From: JACCUZ01 sp038246575
Lineage (GTDB): Bacteria > Actinomycetota > Actinomycetes > JACCUZ01
DNA: 32,173 nucleotides
Direction: 5' to 3'
Assembly (NCBI GenBank): GCA_038246575.1
Contig: JBBRVU010000026.1
Location: 1 to 32,173 of the forward strand
Shown: positions 15,768 to 25,772 of the stretch, piece after piece
How the letters are laid out: each line of letters opens with the position of its first letter
How positions within the stretch are numbered: the stretch's first letter is position 1
Notes under the pieces: generated by a model
The model's database searches: none
What the model was told of the DNA's origin: nothing
Seen by the model: the letters and a program-made list of their open reading frames with translations, nothing else
Made by a program: the position numbers and the translations under genes

Positions 15768-16958
15768 TCACACCAACCAGCTCACCGGGTGACCGACCTC
15801 GACCAGCGAGGCCCGGTCCGGAGCGAAGGCACTGATGTCTGAGGCCGTGACGCCGATCGTCACGAGGTCGGCGAGCACCCGGCCGAGAGTCGGGGCGAAC
15901 TTGAACGCATGCCCCGCACCGAGCCCGACCAGCACGGCCGGATGTGCCGGCAGCGCTCCCACGACGAAGTCGCGGTCCGGGGTCAAGGTGTAGAGGCAGG
16001 TGACCGTGCGCAGCGGCGCACCGACACCCGGGACCAGCCCGCCGACGAACCCGGCGAGCCGATCCAGGGCAGCGTCGTCGACGTCGAACGACCTCGTCTG
16101 CGCGGTGGTCACGGCTCCCCCACAGTCCTGCGCCCCTTTCACCACGGCGCCGCCGCCCCCCTCGGCGTACGTGGGGAAGCCGTAGAAGGACGGGTCGTCC
16201 ATCCAGATCCACACCGGCAGCCGCCGAGCCGAGAACGCCGCCGGGTCCGACGGTGCGAAGTACGTCGCCTGCTCGCGGGTCACGGTCAACGGGAGCGACG
16301 TGCCGAGATCGGCCAGCAGCCCGTTGGTCCACGCGTCTACGGTGAGGACCACGCGCCGGGCCCGGAAGGTGCGGTCCGCCGCGCCGCCGGCCACCACCGT
16401 GACCGAGCCGTCGTCCTCGGCCTCCAGCGAGACGACGGGCGACTCGTCGAACAACCGTGCGCCCGCGCCCCGAGCGAGCGCCGCCATGACCGAGGTCGCC
16501 CGACCGGCCGGCACGATCGCGGTGTCGCGCTGGTGCAGAGCCAGGGTGCCCTCCGGCGGTTGCAGCGCCGGCCATCGCGCCCGCACGTCGGCCACGTCCA
16601 GCACCTCGTAGGGCACCCCCTCGGCCGCCAGGCTGGTCACGTAGTCCTCGAGCGCTATGGCGGCGCCGGGCGGGAACAGGTCCACGCCGCCGGTGACGGT
16701 GACCAGCTCCTGTCCGCACGCGGCCGAGAGATCGGCCCAGTCGTCGTAAGCCTCGCCGGCGAGCCGCACGTAGCCGGGCGTGTGATAGCTGCGGCGCAGG
16801 ATCCGCGACGTGTCGTGCGACGCCCCGCGCAGGTGGCCGAGCTCGAACTGCTCCAACCCGACGACGTCCACCCCGCGCCGAGCCAGCTGCCAGGTCGTTG
16901 CCGAGCCGAGCCCGCCGAGGCCGACAACCACGGTGTCCACGGCGTACGACCGGCTCAC
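15768..16958 (-). CDS. FAD-dependent amine oxidase of the monomeric sarcosine oxidase / N-methyltryptophan oxidase (SolA) family
   Basis: A 396-residue flavoprotein of the DAO superfamily. The N-terminus VDTVVVGLGGLGSATTWQLARRG binds FAD, followed by HDTSRILRRSYHTPGYVRLA, where the first Arg/His region lines the active site in MSOX. TVTCLYTLTPDRDFVVG holds Cys321, at the place where MSOX and MTOX bind FAD covalently, and GLGAGHAFKFAPTLGRVLADL completes the family. Known members oxidise secondary N-methyl amino acids to amine + formaldehyde + H2O2. It begins in a GTGA overlap with the upstream second Rieske gene, so the two are coupled. It is probably the last demethylation step of the cluster; the substrate is unknown. 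Confidence 0.93.
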   Translation of the reverse strand: MSRSYAVDTVVVGLGGLGSATTWQLARRGVDVVGLEQFELGHLRGASHDTSRILRRSYHTPGYVRLAGEAYDDWADLSAACGQELVTVTGGVDLFPPGAAIALEDYVTSLAAEGVPYEVLDVADVRARWPALQPPEGTLALHQRDTAIVPAGRATSVMAALARGAGARLFDESPVVSLEAEDDGSVTVVAGGAADRTFRARRVVLTVDAWTNGLLADLGTSLPLTVTREQATYFAPSDPAAFSARRLPVWIWMDDPSFYGFPTYAEGGGGAVVKGAQDCGGAVTTAQTRSFDVDDAALDRLAGFVGGLVPGVGAPLRTVTCLYTLTPDRDFVVGALPAHPAVLVGLGAGHAFKFAPTLGRVLADLVTIGVTASDISAFAPDRASLVEVGHPVSWLV

Positions 16959-18081
16959 GACTCGCCCAGCTTCGGCAGCAGCCAGCGGCGGATGTCGAGG
17001 CTGTCGTCCTCCATGGGCGCGAACCAGCCCTGCGTGTAACTCCGCGAGGTCATGCCGCGTTGCACCGACGCGCAGACCGCCCAGTCCTGCCGGTTGACGG
17101 TGTCCCAGAAGTCAGCGGCATCCGACGGGTCGAATCCGGCTCGCTCCGCCTCGTCGGCCGCGAACAGCAGGTCGCACTCGACGCGGGTGCTGGCCGCACC
17201 CTGCGGCCAGAGGGTGAACGCGGCGACGTGGTCGGCAGACAGGCTCAGCAGCAGGTTGGGGTAGACGAGCTCGGCCTTGTGCCGGACCCGCTCGATGTCG
17301 TCCAGGTCGGGGAACGGCGCCCGCGCCGACGTCCCCGACGCGGTGAAGGTCCAGGCACCCTCGCGGTGCGGGACCCCCCCGTCCCAGTCCAGTCCCACGC
17401 CACCTCGACCGAACGACGGGACAAGTCGGACGAGCTCGGGGTGCACGCCGGCGCAGTGGTAGCACTCGTTGTAGTTCTCCAGCAGGACCTTGTAGTTGGC
17501 CGCGACGTCATAGGTCAGCCGCCGACCGACCACCAGCGACTCGAGCGGGTACCTCGCCAGGCGTGCCGGCACCCCGTCGAGGGCTGGCACGACCGGCCGC
17601 GCCTGCTCCGGCGTCAGGTGCAGGAACAGGAAACCGCCCCAGGTGTCGACCGCGACGGGGTGCAGGCCGAACACCTCGGGGTCGAAGTCGTCGACGTCCT
17701 CGGTGTGCGGGGCCCGCAGCAACCGGCCGGCCAGGTCGTACGTCCAGGAGTGGTAGGGGCAGCGCAGCGCAGCGCCGCTGCGGCACAGGGCTCGGGACGA
17801 TCATCGACCGGGTCGACGGGCACGACCTGCGACCCGCGGTGCCGGCAGACGTTGTAGAACGCCCGCAGGGTCCCGTCATCGGCTCGGGTGACCAGCACGC
17901 TCTCCCCTGCGACGTCCACGGTCGCGACCCGCCCGCGGCCCGGATCACCGTCCACGAGGCCGTACGTCGAGAGGCGCCCGGCGCAGAACCAGCCACGGTG
18001 CAGCACCTGCTCACGCTCGCGGTTCCAGTGGGACTCGTCGACGTAGTAGTCACCCGGCAGCGCGGCCTGCAACGTGGCCAT
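16955..18081 (-). pseudogene. Rieske non-heme iron oxygenase, alpha subunit, frameshifted by a 5-bp repeat expansion
   Basis: The first frame (from ATG 18081, 2 bp after the upstream stop codon) reads GDYYVDESHWNREREQVLHRGWFCAG and FYNVCRHRGSQ, the first Rieske motif. It then leaves frame near 17765, where the second motif should be. A different frame continues CPYHSWTYDLAGRLL, then ENYNECYHCAGVHPEL (iron-binding His pair) and DFWDTVNRQDW (Asp ligand). Removing one GCGCT unit from the three-copy tract at 17759-17775 joins the frames exactly and yields 373 residues with all ligands. The gene is therefore intact apart from this slip. It may be a sequencing error, a recent mutation or a phase-variable switch. 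It overlaps the amine-oxidase gene by 4 bp. Confidence 0.85.
17759..17775. repeat. Pentanucleotide tandem repeat (GCAGC, about 3.4 copies) causing the Rieske frameshift
   Basis: Plus strand reads GCAGC three times plus GC. It abuts a perfect 6-bp stem with a 3-nt loop (CGCAGC gcc GCTGCG, 17768-17782), which could stall polymerase and favour slippage. Loss of one unit restores the reading frame across the second Rieske motif. Confidence 0.85.
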
Positions 18082-18083
18082 GC

Positions 18084-19724
18084 CTACCGCCCGGGCCAGC
18101 GAGAGAGCCACCGGTCACGACGACGGTCGCGCAGCACCTGGCGAACGGCGTTGCGGCCCGGGATGCCGGTGACGCCGCCGCCCCCGTGGGTTCCTGACCC
18201 GGCCTGGTAGAGCCCGCGCACGGGGGTCCGGAGGTCGGCGTAGCCCGCCGCCGGCCGGGCGTGGAAGAGCTGGGACGCCGAGAGCTCGCCGTGGAAGATG
18301 TTGCCGCCGACCAGGCCGTACTCGGTCTCCATCTCGTGCGGACCGATCACCTGGCGGTGCAGCACGGATGACGTGAAGCCGGGGGCGACCTCCTCGACCC
18401 GCGCCACGACGGCGTCGGCATGCGCCTCGACCTCGCCACGGTGCGGGGCCGAGGACCACTCGTGCGGCACCCACTGGGTGAACATCGACACGACGTGATG
18501 TCCCTCCGGCGCGAGCGAGTCGTCGAACACCGACGGGATTGCGATGTCGGCGAACGGTCGCCGCGAGGCCCGACCCGAGACCGCGTCCTGGAACCCACCC
18601 TCGACCTCGTCCAGGGTCTCGGCGAGCACGATCGTGCCACCGTGCACGTCCGGGTCGAAGCCGCGCTTCGCGGTGAACTCCGGCAAGCGGTCGACCGCGA
18701 GGTTGACCTTGACGACGCCGCTTCGCGAGCGCCACCGCTCGATGTCTCGCACAAAGTCCGCGGGAAGCGCCGAACGGTCGACGAGCCGCAGGAAGGAGAT
18801 TGCGGGGTGCGCGGTGGTGACCACCGTCGAGGCAGTGAGTTCCTCGCCATTCGCCAGGGTCACGCCGGTCGCCTGACCGCCGCGCGTCCGGATCTCCGCG
18901 ACCGGTGCAGACGTGCGGATCTCGACGCCGAAGCTGCGGGCCGCCGCCGCCATGGCCTGGGTCACGCCGCCCATGCCGCCGCGCGGGAACCCCCACTGCC
19001 CGGTCGGCGCACCGTCACCCCCGGCGGTGTCGTCGAGGGTGCCGATGTGATGGTGCGCCATGACGTACGCGGTGCCCGCGGACCGGGGACCGGCCCACGT
19101 CCCGATCACTCCGCTCACCGACAGCAGCGCCTGCATCGCGTCGGACTCGAAGTAGTCCTCGAGCAGGTCGGCGATCGACATGGTGAACAGCCGGGTGATC
19201 TCCACCGCCTGCCTGGTGTCGACGCCGCGGAGATGACGGAGCAACCCGGCTTGCGCCAGCAGGTCCGCCGGCCGCCGTGATCCCACCTTGGGCGGCACGG
19301 CGTCCAGCAGCGGCGCGAGCAGCCCGGCCAGCCCGTCCAGCCAGTCGTCCCACCGGTCGATCGCGTCGGCATCCTTGTCCGAGAACTTCGCCACCTGCTC
19401 GCGCCGAGCAGCCCGGTCCGTGGGTAGCGCGAGGAAGCGACCGTCGGTGTGCGGCGCGAAGTAGGGCCCCTGCGGGAAGACGTGGTAGCCGTGCCGGTCC
19501 AGGGACAGATCGCGCACCAGCGAGGGCGGCAGGAGGCTCACGACGTAGGACAGCGAGGTCACCTTGTAGTCAGGACCGAACGGGGTCTCGGTGACGGCGG
19601 CTCCCCCGACAACCTCGCGTGCCTCGCAGACGACGGTTCGCAGGCCTGCGCGCGCCAGGTAGGCGGCCGCGACCAGGCCGTTGTGGCCACCGCCCACGAC
19701 CACGACGTCGTACTCCTGCTGCAT
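18084..19724 (-). CDS. PYROXD2-like NAD(P)/FAD-dependent oxidoreductase (phytoene-desaturase superfamily)
   Basis: A 546-residue flavoprotein. The N-terminus YDVVVVGGGHNGLVAAAYLARAG is a strong FAD-binding fold, followed by VCEAREVVGGAAVTE. The middle has FPRGGMGGVTQAMAAAARSFG, typical of the crtI/PYROXD2 group, and the C-terminus GLYQAGSGTHGGGGVTGIPGRNA is the family's closing FAD motif. The animal and bacterial PYROXD2 group has no settled substrate; here it may dehydrogenate the imported compound or a pathway intermediate. The ATG at 19724 has GGAGG 6 nt upstream. A palindromic operator sits 12 bp before the start. It is followed 2 bp later by the second Rieske gene. Confidence 0.92.
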   Translation of the reverse strand: MQQEYDVVVVGGGHNGLVAAAYLARAGLRTVVCEAREVVGGAAVTETPFGPDYKVTSLSYVVSLLPPSLVRDLSLDRHGYHVFPQGPYFAPHTDGRFLALPTDRAARREQVAKFSDKDADAIDRWDDWLDGLAGLLAPLLDAVPPKVGSRRPADLLAQAGLLRHLRGVDTRQAVEITRLFTMSIADLLEDYFESDAMQALLSVSGVIGTWAGPRSAGTAYVMAHHHIGTLDDTAGGDGAPTGQWGFPRGGMGGVTQAMAAAARSFGVEIRTSAPVAEIRTRGGQATGVTLANGEELTASTVVTTAHPAISFLRLVDRSALPADFVRDIERWRSRSGVVKVNLAVDRLPEFTAKRGFDPDVHGGTIVLAETLDEVEGGFQDAVSGRASRRPFADIAIPSVFDDSLAPEGHHVVSMFTQWVPHEWSSAPHRGEVEAHADAVVARVEEVAPGFTSSVLHRQVIGPHEMETEYGLVGGNIFHGELSASQLFHARPAAGYADLRTPVRGLYQAGSGTHGGGGVTGIPGRNAVRQVLRDRRRDRWLSRWPGR

Positions 19725-19747
19725 GTTTCGCCTCCGTTACTGACTCG

Positions 19748-20766
<1,019 letters not shown>

Positions 20767-20770
<4 letters not shown>

Positions 20771-21741
20771 CGTGTCGCGCTCGCGTTCACGTGCACGCAG
20801 GCGGCCCGGTGCGCAGGACCGGCTTCCCGAAGGCGGACGTCCTCGGTCGCGCAGGCGTCGACCGCCTCCGGGCAACGCGGGTGGCACGGGCAGCCGCTCG
20901 GCAGGTCGCCCGGCCACGGCGGGTCCCCGGGTAGTCCCTTCGGGCCGAAGCGGGCCGCCGGGTCGCCGATCGTCGGGAAGGCGGCGGACAGCGCCCGGGT
21001 GTAGGGGTGTCGGGCTCGGTCCAGGACCTCGGCCGACGGTCCCTCCTCGACGACGCGGCCCGCGTACATCACGGCGACCCGGTCGCAGGTTGTCGCCAGC
21101 ACGGAAAGGTCGTGGCTGATCACGACCAGGCCGAGCCCCAGATCGCGTACCAGGCCGGTCAACAGGTCGAGGACCTGCGCCTGCACCATCACGTCAAGCG
21201 CCGTCGTGGGCTCGTCGGCGACGATCAGCTTCGGGCCACACGCCAGGGCCAGTGCGATCATCACCCGCTGCTTCTGGCCGCCGGAGAGCTGGTGTGGGTA
21301 CGACGAGGCGAGCCGTGGCACGAGACCGACCTGGGCCAGCAGGTCGCGCACCCGGGCCTCGACATCGCCGCGACGCGCAGCACTGTCGTGCAGCAGCACC
21401 GGCTCGGCGATCTGGCGGCCGACCCGCTGCAGCGGGTTCAATGAGTGCAACGCGCCCTGGAACACGATCGACGCCTCGGCCCAGCGCACCGCGCGCAGCC
21501 GGCCAAAAGTCATCCCGAGGACGTCCTCGCCGCCGAGCAACACCTGGCCGGTGACGGTTGCCGAGACCGGGGTGAGCCGCAGCACGGTGGCCGCCAGGGT
21601 CGACTTGCCCGACCCCGACTCGCCGGCCACGCCGAGCGACGTCCCCGCTTCGACGTCCAGGGTGACGCCGCGCACTGCGGGAACCGCGCCGTCGGTGCTG
21701 CGGTAGGTCACCGAGACGTCGTCCAGGCGCAGCAACGGCAC
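20767..21741 (-). CDS. Dipeptide/oligopeptide-type ABC transporter ATP-binding protein (DppD/OppD-like)
   Basis: A 324-residue ATPase with Walker A GESGSGKST, SIVFQGALHSLNPLQRV around the Q-loop, signature LSGGQKQR, Walker B LIVADEPTTALD and switch His in VVISHDLSV. The C-terminal oligo_HPY domain reads HPYTRALSAAFPTIGDP and has the CPCHPRCP cysteine motif typical of OppD/DppD. It starts with GTG 3 bp after the stop codon of the permease gene and ends in an ATGA overlap with the second ATPase, so the operon is tightly packed. It supplies energy for import. Confidence 0.95.
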
Positions 21742-21744
21742 GGC

Positions 21745-22671
21745 TCAGGCCTCCCGCGGGTCGAGCACGTTCTCGAGCGCCCGGCCGACGAGGGTGAACG
21801 CCAGGACCACGATGACAACGCAGATCCCGGGCGGCAGGAGGTACCACCAGGCGCCGGAGCTGATCGCGCCGGCGGAGAAGGCGCTGTCGAGCATCGACCC
21901 CCAGGACACTCGGAACGGGTCACCCAGTCCGAGGAACGACAGCGTGGTCTCGGACAGGATCGCCACGGCCACCGTCAGCGTGGTGTTCGCCAGGACCAGC
22001 GGCATGACGTTGGGCAGCACGTGCCGCGACATCTGGTGCCAGTGCCCGCCGCCGAGCACCCGGGCCCGTTCCAGGTACGGCCGAGCCTCCACCGAGAGCG
22101 TCTGGGCCCGGACCAGCCGAGCCGTCCCCGGCCAGGATGTCACGCCGATCACGACGATCACGTTGAGCAGCGACGACCCCAGCACCGTGGCCAGGGCGAT
22201 GGCGAGCGGCAGGAAGGGGATCACGAGGAACCAGTCGGTCAACCGCTCGAGGACCGACCCCGACCAGCCGGTGAAGTGTCCGGACGCGATGCCGACGAGG
22301 GTGCCGATGACCATAGAGATCACCGTGGCGGCGACGCCGACCAGCAGCGAGACACGGGCCCCCCAGACGACCAGGGCCAGCACCGATCGGCCGGACTCGT
22401 CGGTGCCCAACGGATAGCTCGCGTCCGGCGCGGCCAGCACTCCCCCGGTGGCCTCGGTGACCTTGAGCTGGTCGGCGGAGAAGAGCAGCGGCGCGGCCAG
22501 CGCCAGTGCCAGGAAGATCCCGAGCAGGACCAGGCCGGCGATGCCGCCGCGCTCGCGGCGGAACTGCGCCCAGAACCGCGCCAGGCTGCGGCGGCGCCGC
22601 ACCCGTCGGACGGTGCGGGCCGAGAGCGGCGGCTGCGTGTCCGCCGGCCCCACCGACACCGGCGCGCTCAC
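21745..22671 (-). CDS. ABC transporter permease (DppC/OppC-like)
   Basis: A 308-residue inner-membrane permease. After a basic N-terminal tail (RRVRRRRSLARFWAQFRRERGG) comes the first membrane helix IAGLVLLGIFLALALAAPLLF. Then come YPLGTDESGRSVLALVVWGARVSLLVG, a DppC hallmark, and several helices. The EAA-loop region is RARVLGGGHWHQMSRHVLPN, which contacts the ATPases, and the C-terminal FLGLGDP...SWGSML is also typical. Its GTG overlaps the TGA of the DppB-like gene by 4 nt (GTGA). It pairs with the DppB-like subunit to form the channel. Confidence 0.95.
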   Translation of the reverse strand: MSAPVSVGPADTQPPLSARTVRRVRRRRSLARFWAQFRRERGGIAGLVLLGIFLALALAAPLLFSADQLKVTEATGGVLAAPDASYPLGTDESGRSVLALVVWGARVSLLVGVAATVISMVIGTLVGIASGHFTGWSGSVLERLTDWFLVIPFLPLAIALATVLGSSLLNVIVVIGVTSWPGTARLVRAQTLSVEARPYLERARVLGGGHWHQMSRHVLPNVMPLVLANTTLTVAVAILSETTLSFLGLGDPFRVSWGSMLDSAFSAGAISSGAWWYLLPPGICVVIVVLAFTLVGRALENVLDPREA

Positions 22672-23714
22672 GTGCGAACCCGCGGGTCGACGGCGGCCAC
22701 GACCACGTCGGCCACGATGTTGGCCAGCACGACGGACAGCGAGAACAACAGGAAGATGGCCTGCAGCAGCGGAACGTCGGGTCCACGGATCGCCTGGTAG
22801 CTGAGCAGCCCCAGTCCCGGCCACGAGAAGACCGTCTCGACGGTGATGGCGCCGGACACCACGAAGCCGATGTTGAGGAACACCAACGTGATGGTGGGCA
22901 GCAGAGCGTTGGGCACCGCGTGCCGGCGCCGCACCAGGCGATCCATCATCCCCTTGGCCCGAGCTGTGTTCAGGTAGTCCTGACGCAGCTCGTCGACCAG
23001 GCTGGCCCGCATCACCAGGGCGTACTCGGCGAGATAGGCCAGGGTGAGCGTCGCCGCGGGCAGCGTGAGGTGCCAGGCCTGGTCGGCCAGTCCCTTCACC
23101 GACCACGGGTCGAGCCCCGGGGTGATCGTGCCGCCACTGGGGAAGATGCCGGGGAAGATGCCGACTCCCGTGCTGAACAGGATGAGCAGCACCATGCCGA
23201 GCCAGAACTCCGGCATCGCGTAGAGGGTGAGGGTGATCCCGGTGCTCGTGCGGTCGAAGACGCTGCCCCGCTTCCAGCCGCCCTTGATGCCGATGGCGAT
23301 GCCGAAAGCGGCGGACAGCGCCGTGGCGGTGACGAGCAGCACGAGCGTGGGGAACACGTAGTCGCCGATGACGTCCCAGACCGGGCGCGAGAACTGGGTC
23401 GAGTCCACGCCGGCCGCGAAGGGATTCTTCAGGTAGTCGACGAACTGGGTCGCGATCGGCTGGTCGAGCGCCCGGCGCAAGGCCCGCAGCTGCTCCCGGT
23501 CGACGTTGCGGCCGCGGGTGTACAGCGAGATCGGGTCACCCGGCAGCAGCCGGAACAGGAAGAAGTTGAAGACCAGGACGAACAGCATCGTCCCGGCACC
23601 GGTGACCACCCGACGGGCCGCGTAGACCGCAAGCCCCGAGCGACCCGCCGCGGGCGGTCGACTCTCCGAGCCCGTCGGGGGAGTCTCGGCGGGCGCAAGC
23701 GTCACCGGCGCCAC
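22668..23714 (-). CDS. ABC transporter permease (DppB/OppB-like)
   Basis: A 348-residue inner-membrane permease. The first helix AGTMLFVLVFNFFLFRLLPGDP is the classic DppB/OppB start. Further helices include PTLVLLVTATALSAAFGIAIG and FWLGMVLLILFSTGVGIFPG. The EAA loop is NTARAKGMMDRLVRRRHAVPNALLP, and the C-terminal VSGAITVETVFSWPGLG is family-typical. A Pro-rich, non-membrane N-terminal tail of about 30 residues precedes the first helix. It lies 24 bp downstream of the binding-protein gene and overlaps the DppC-like gene. Confidence 0.95.
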   Translation of the reverse strand: MAPVTLAPAETPPTGSESRPPAAGRSGLAVYAARRVVTGAGTMLFVLVFNFFLFRLLPGDPISLYTRGRNVDREQLRALRRALDQPIATQFVDYLKNPFAAGVDSTQFSRPVWDVIGDYVFPTLVLLVTATALSAAFGIAIGIKGGWKRGSVFDRTSTGITLTLYAMPEFWLGMVLLILFSTGVGIFPGIFPSGGTITPGLDPWSVKGLADQAWHLTLPAATLTLAYLAEYALVMRASLVDELRQDYLNTARAKGMMDRLVRRRHAVPNALLPTITLVFLNIGFVVSGAITVETVFSWPGLGLLSYQAIRGPDVPLLQAIFLLFSLSVVLANIVADVVVAAVDPRVRT

Positions 23715-23738
23715 CAGGACATGAGCACAGATCCCGTG

Positions 23739-25619
23739 CTACTCGACATCGTGCTCGGGCCGCCGGCGGCCGCGCGCCACGACGAAACCGGCTCCCGCGA
23801 GCACGAGCAGGCCGGCCACGACTCCCCCGGCGACGAACGGGGTGCTGCTGCCCCCGTCAGAAGCCGACGAGCCAGACCCTCCGCCGCCCGACGCAGCCGG
23901 CGCGGCATCGTCGGCCGTGACCGGTCGGACCGACCGATAGCTCGCGGTGCCGTACTGGAAGAGCAGCGAGCCGTCCGGCTCGGGCTGGGGCAGCAGACCC
24001 GTGAACCGGTCCGACCGGTAGGCCTCGAGGTTGTCGTAGTAGAACGTGATGACGTACGGCGCCTGCTCGTAGACGATCCGCTGCATCTCCTTGACCGTTG
24101 CCGCCCGCTCGGCCGGGTCGATCTGCCCGGCCTGCTGGGCGAACAGCTGGTCGTAGCGCTTGTCGCAGAAGAAGGAGTCGGACAGGTTGGCGAACACGCT
24201 GCCGCCGTCCTTGTACGACCTGTTGGCACAGGTGAACGTCGACAGCTGGTAGTTGGGATCGGGCTCGACGACCCAGCCCCACTCGAACATGTCGAACTTG
24301 CCCTCGCCGATGATCTCGGTGAGCGCATCCTCGGACACGATCTTCGTCTTGACCTGCACACCGATGTCCTCGAGCCAGCCGGCGACGAACTGGACACTCT
24401 GCTGACTGGTCTGGGAGTTGCTCCGGCCGAGCAGCCGGAACGACAGCTGCCGCCCGCCGCCGGGCATCCGCCGAACTCCGTCCGCACCCTTGGTGTATCC
24501 GGCGTCGTCGAGCAGAGACTCGGCCCTGGCGGGGTCGAAGGTGAAGGCGTCGGCTCCGGGATCGAAGTGCAGGTTCTCGTAGATCGGCGGGATGATGCTC
24601 GACCCCGGGCTGCCCCGCCCGCCGAGCACGCGGTCGACCAACGTCTGGGTGTCGATCGCGTAGGACAGCGCGACCCGAACCTTCGGGTCCTTCAACGCCG
24701 GGTGCCCGTCACCGATGGGAGTCCCGTCGTCGAGCGCGGCCCCGGTGTTGAACGCGATCTCGTCGAAACCGGAGTAGTTGGCAGGGACTGTTGTCACGCC
24801 GTCCGCGCTCTCGAGGCTCTTGAACACGTTCGCCCCGAGGCTGTCGGCGAAGTCGATCTCGCCGCGGCGCAGCGCCTGGGCGAGGGAGTCCTCGTTGTTG
24901 AAGATCCGGAAGACGAGCTCGTCGATCGCCGGAGCCCCGCCCCAGTAGTTCTTGTTCGCGCTCAACCGGATGAACTGCCCGCGCTTGTGCTCGGTGACCA
25001 CGAAGGGACCGGAGCCGACGATGCCGTCGGGTCCGGGCTCGTTGGCGAAGCTGCGCACCTTCTTGGCGTCGATGTCCTTCCAGATGTGCTCGGGGAGGAT
25101 GTAGACCGCCAGGCTGAGCATGATCGGTGTCGGCTTCTTGACCTTCATCACGACCGTCTGGTCGTCGGTCGCCGTGACCGAGGTCAGGTCGCTCACATAG
25201 TTGCCGAAGTTGGTCTGCTCGTACTTGCCCTTGCGCACCCGGTTGAACGTGTAGGCCACGTCTCGCGCCGTCAGCGGGACGCCGTCGGACCAGGTGACAC
25301 CCGAGCGGATGTGGTAGGTCCAAGTGAGGCCGTCCGCTGACACGTCCCAGCTCTCGGCCAGGGACGGCTCCGTCGAGAAGTCCTTCTGCGCGTAATCGGT
25401 CAGGGTGTCGTAGGAGAGCTGGTAGATCTCGTACGCCGACGCGACGATGCCGGTGAACGGGTTGAGGGAGTCGATGTCCTGGGTGATGCCCACGGTGAAG
25501 GTCGTCTTCCCGTCGGCCGTGGCACGGATCCCCGCCCCCGCGCTCGTGCTCGTCGCCGGCAACGCGGCCGCGACCAGTGCCGCTGCCGCTGCTGCCATCA
25601 GGACCCGTCGCACACTCAT
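23739..25619 (-). CDS. ABC transporter substrate-binding protein, DppA/OppA family (SBP_bac_5), with C-terminal membrane anchor
   Basis: A 626-residue exported binding protein. The N-terminal signal MSVRRVLMAAAAAALVAAALPATSTSAGA has no lipobox Cys. The SBP_bac_5 core shows DIDSLNPFTGI, SLAESWDVSADGLTWTYHIRSGVTWSDGVPLTARDVAYTFN and YAIDTQTLVDRVLGG. After the core a Gly/Ser linker leads to FVAGGVVAGLLVLAGAGFVVARGRRRP, a membrane helix with positive residues after it. The protein is therefore probably held by a C-terminal helix rather than by lipid. The ATG at 25619 has GGAGGT 3 nt upstream; a GTG at 25613 is possible. It is the first gene of the transporter operon. Ligand is unknown. Confidence 0.93.
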   Translation of the reverse strand: MSVRRVLMAAAAAALVAAALPATSTSAGAGIRATADGKTTFTVGITQDIDSLNPFTGIVASAYEIYQLSYDTLTDYAQKDFSTEPSLAESWDVSADGLTWTYHIRSGVTWSDGVPLTARDVAYTFNRVRKGKYEQTNFGNYVSDLTSVTATDDQTVVMKVKKPTPIMLSLAVYILPEHIWKDIDAKKVRSFANEPGPDGIVGSGPFVVTEHKRGQFIRLSANKNYWGGAPAIDELVFRIFNNEDSLAQALRRGEIDFADSLGANVFKSLESADGVTTVPANYSGFDEIAFNTGAALDDGTPIGDGHPALKDPKVRVALSYAIDTQTLVDRVLGGRGSPGSSIIPPIYENLHFDPGADAFTFDPARAESLLDDAGYTKGADGVRRMPGGGRQLSFRLLGRSNSQTSQQSVQFVAGWLEDIGVQVKTKIVSEDALTEIIGEGKFDMFEWGWVVEPDPNYQLSTFTCANRSYKDGGSVFANLSDSFFCDKRYDQLFAQQAGQIDPAERAATVKEMQRIVYEQAPYVITFYYDNLEAYRSDRFTGLLPQPEPDGSLLFQYGTASYRSVRPVTADDAAPAASGGGGSGSSASDGGSSTPFVAGGVVAGLLVLAGAGFVVARGRRRPEHDVE

Positions 25620-25727
25620 CGGACCTCCAGGACTGCCCTGCGGATTCCGCGCCATCGGACGACCGCGGCGTCGCAATCCGTCGTGACCGCATCATGCTGG
25701 GTGCCGATCCGTTTGTCACGCCTGTCC

Positions 25728-25742
25728 TGAGTCACGAGTCAA
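25728..25742. promoter_or_regulatory. Operator-like site and -35 of the transporter operon
   Basis: On the minus strand TGACTCGTGACTCA (25741-25728) matches 11 of 14 positions of the core of the palindrome at 19737-19758 and is itself an imperfect palindrome. It overlaps TTGACT (25742-25737), a plausible -35. A TGACAA-like -10 lies about 18 nt downstream. The arrangement would suit TetR repression of the transporter operon. Confidence 0.4.
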
Positions 25743-25760
25743 CAACGGCGGGGTGAGCGC

Positions 25761-25766
25761 TACCGT
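25761..25766 (+). promoter_or_regulatory. Candidate -10 box (TACCGT) of the oligopeptidase gene, leaderless type
   Basis: TACCGT ends 6 nt before the GTG at 25773, matching the leaderless arrangement seen at dnaG, tetR and the VOC gene. It supports this GTG as the start. Confidence 0.45.
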
Positions 25767-25772
25767 GACCGC

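Noticed and set aside
17768..17782. Hairpin in the Rieske gene considered as a terminator
   Set aside because: It is inside an otherwise continuous gene, has no U-tract and coincides with the repeat that causes the frameshift.
22506..25340. A 944-codon open frame on the plus strand
   Set aside because: It is antisense to the permease and binding-protein genes, its product is low-complexity (Arg/Gly/Asp/Val-rich) with no domain pattern, and long antisense frames are common in GC-rich DNA.
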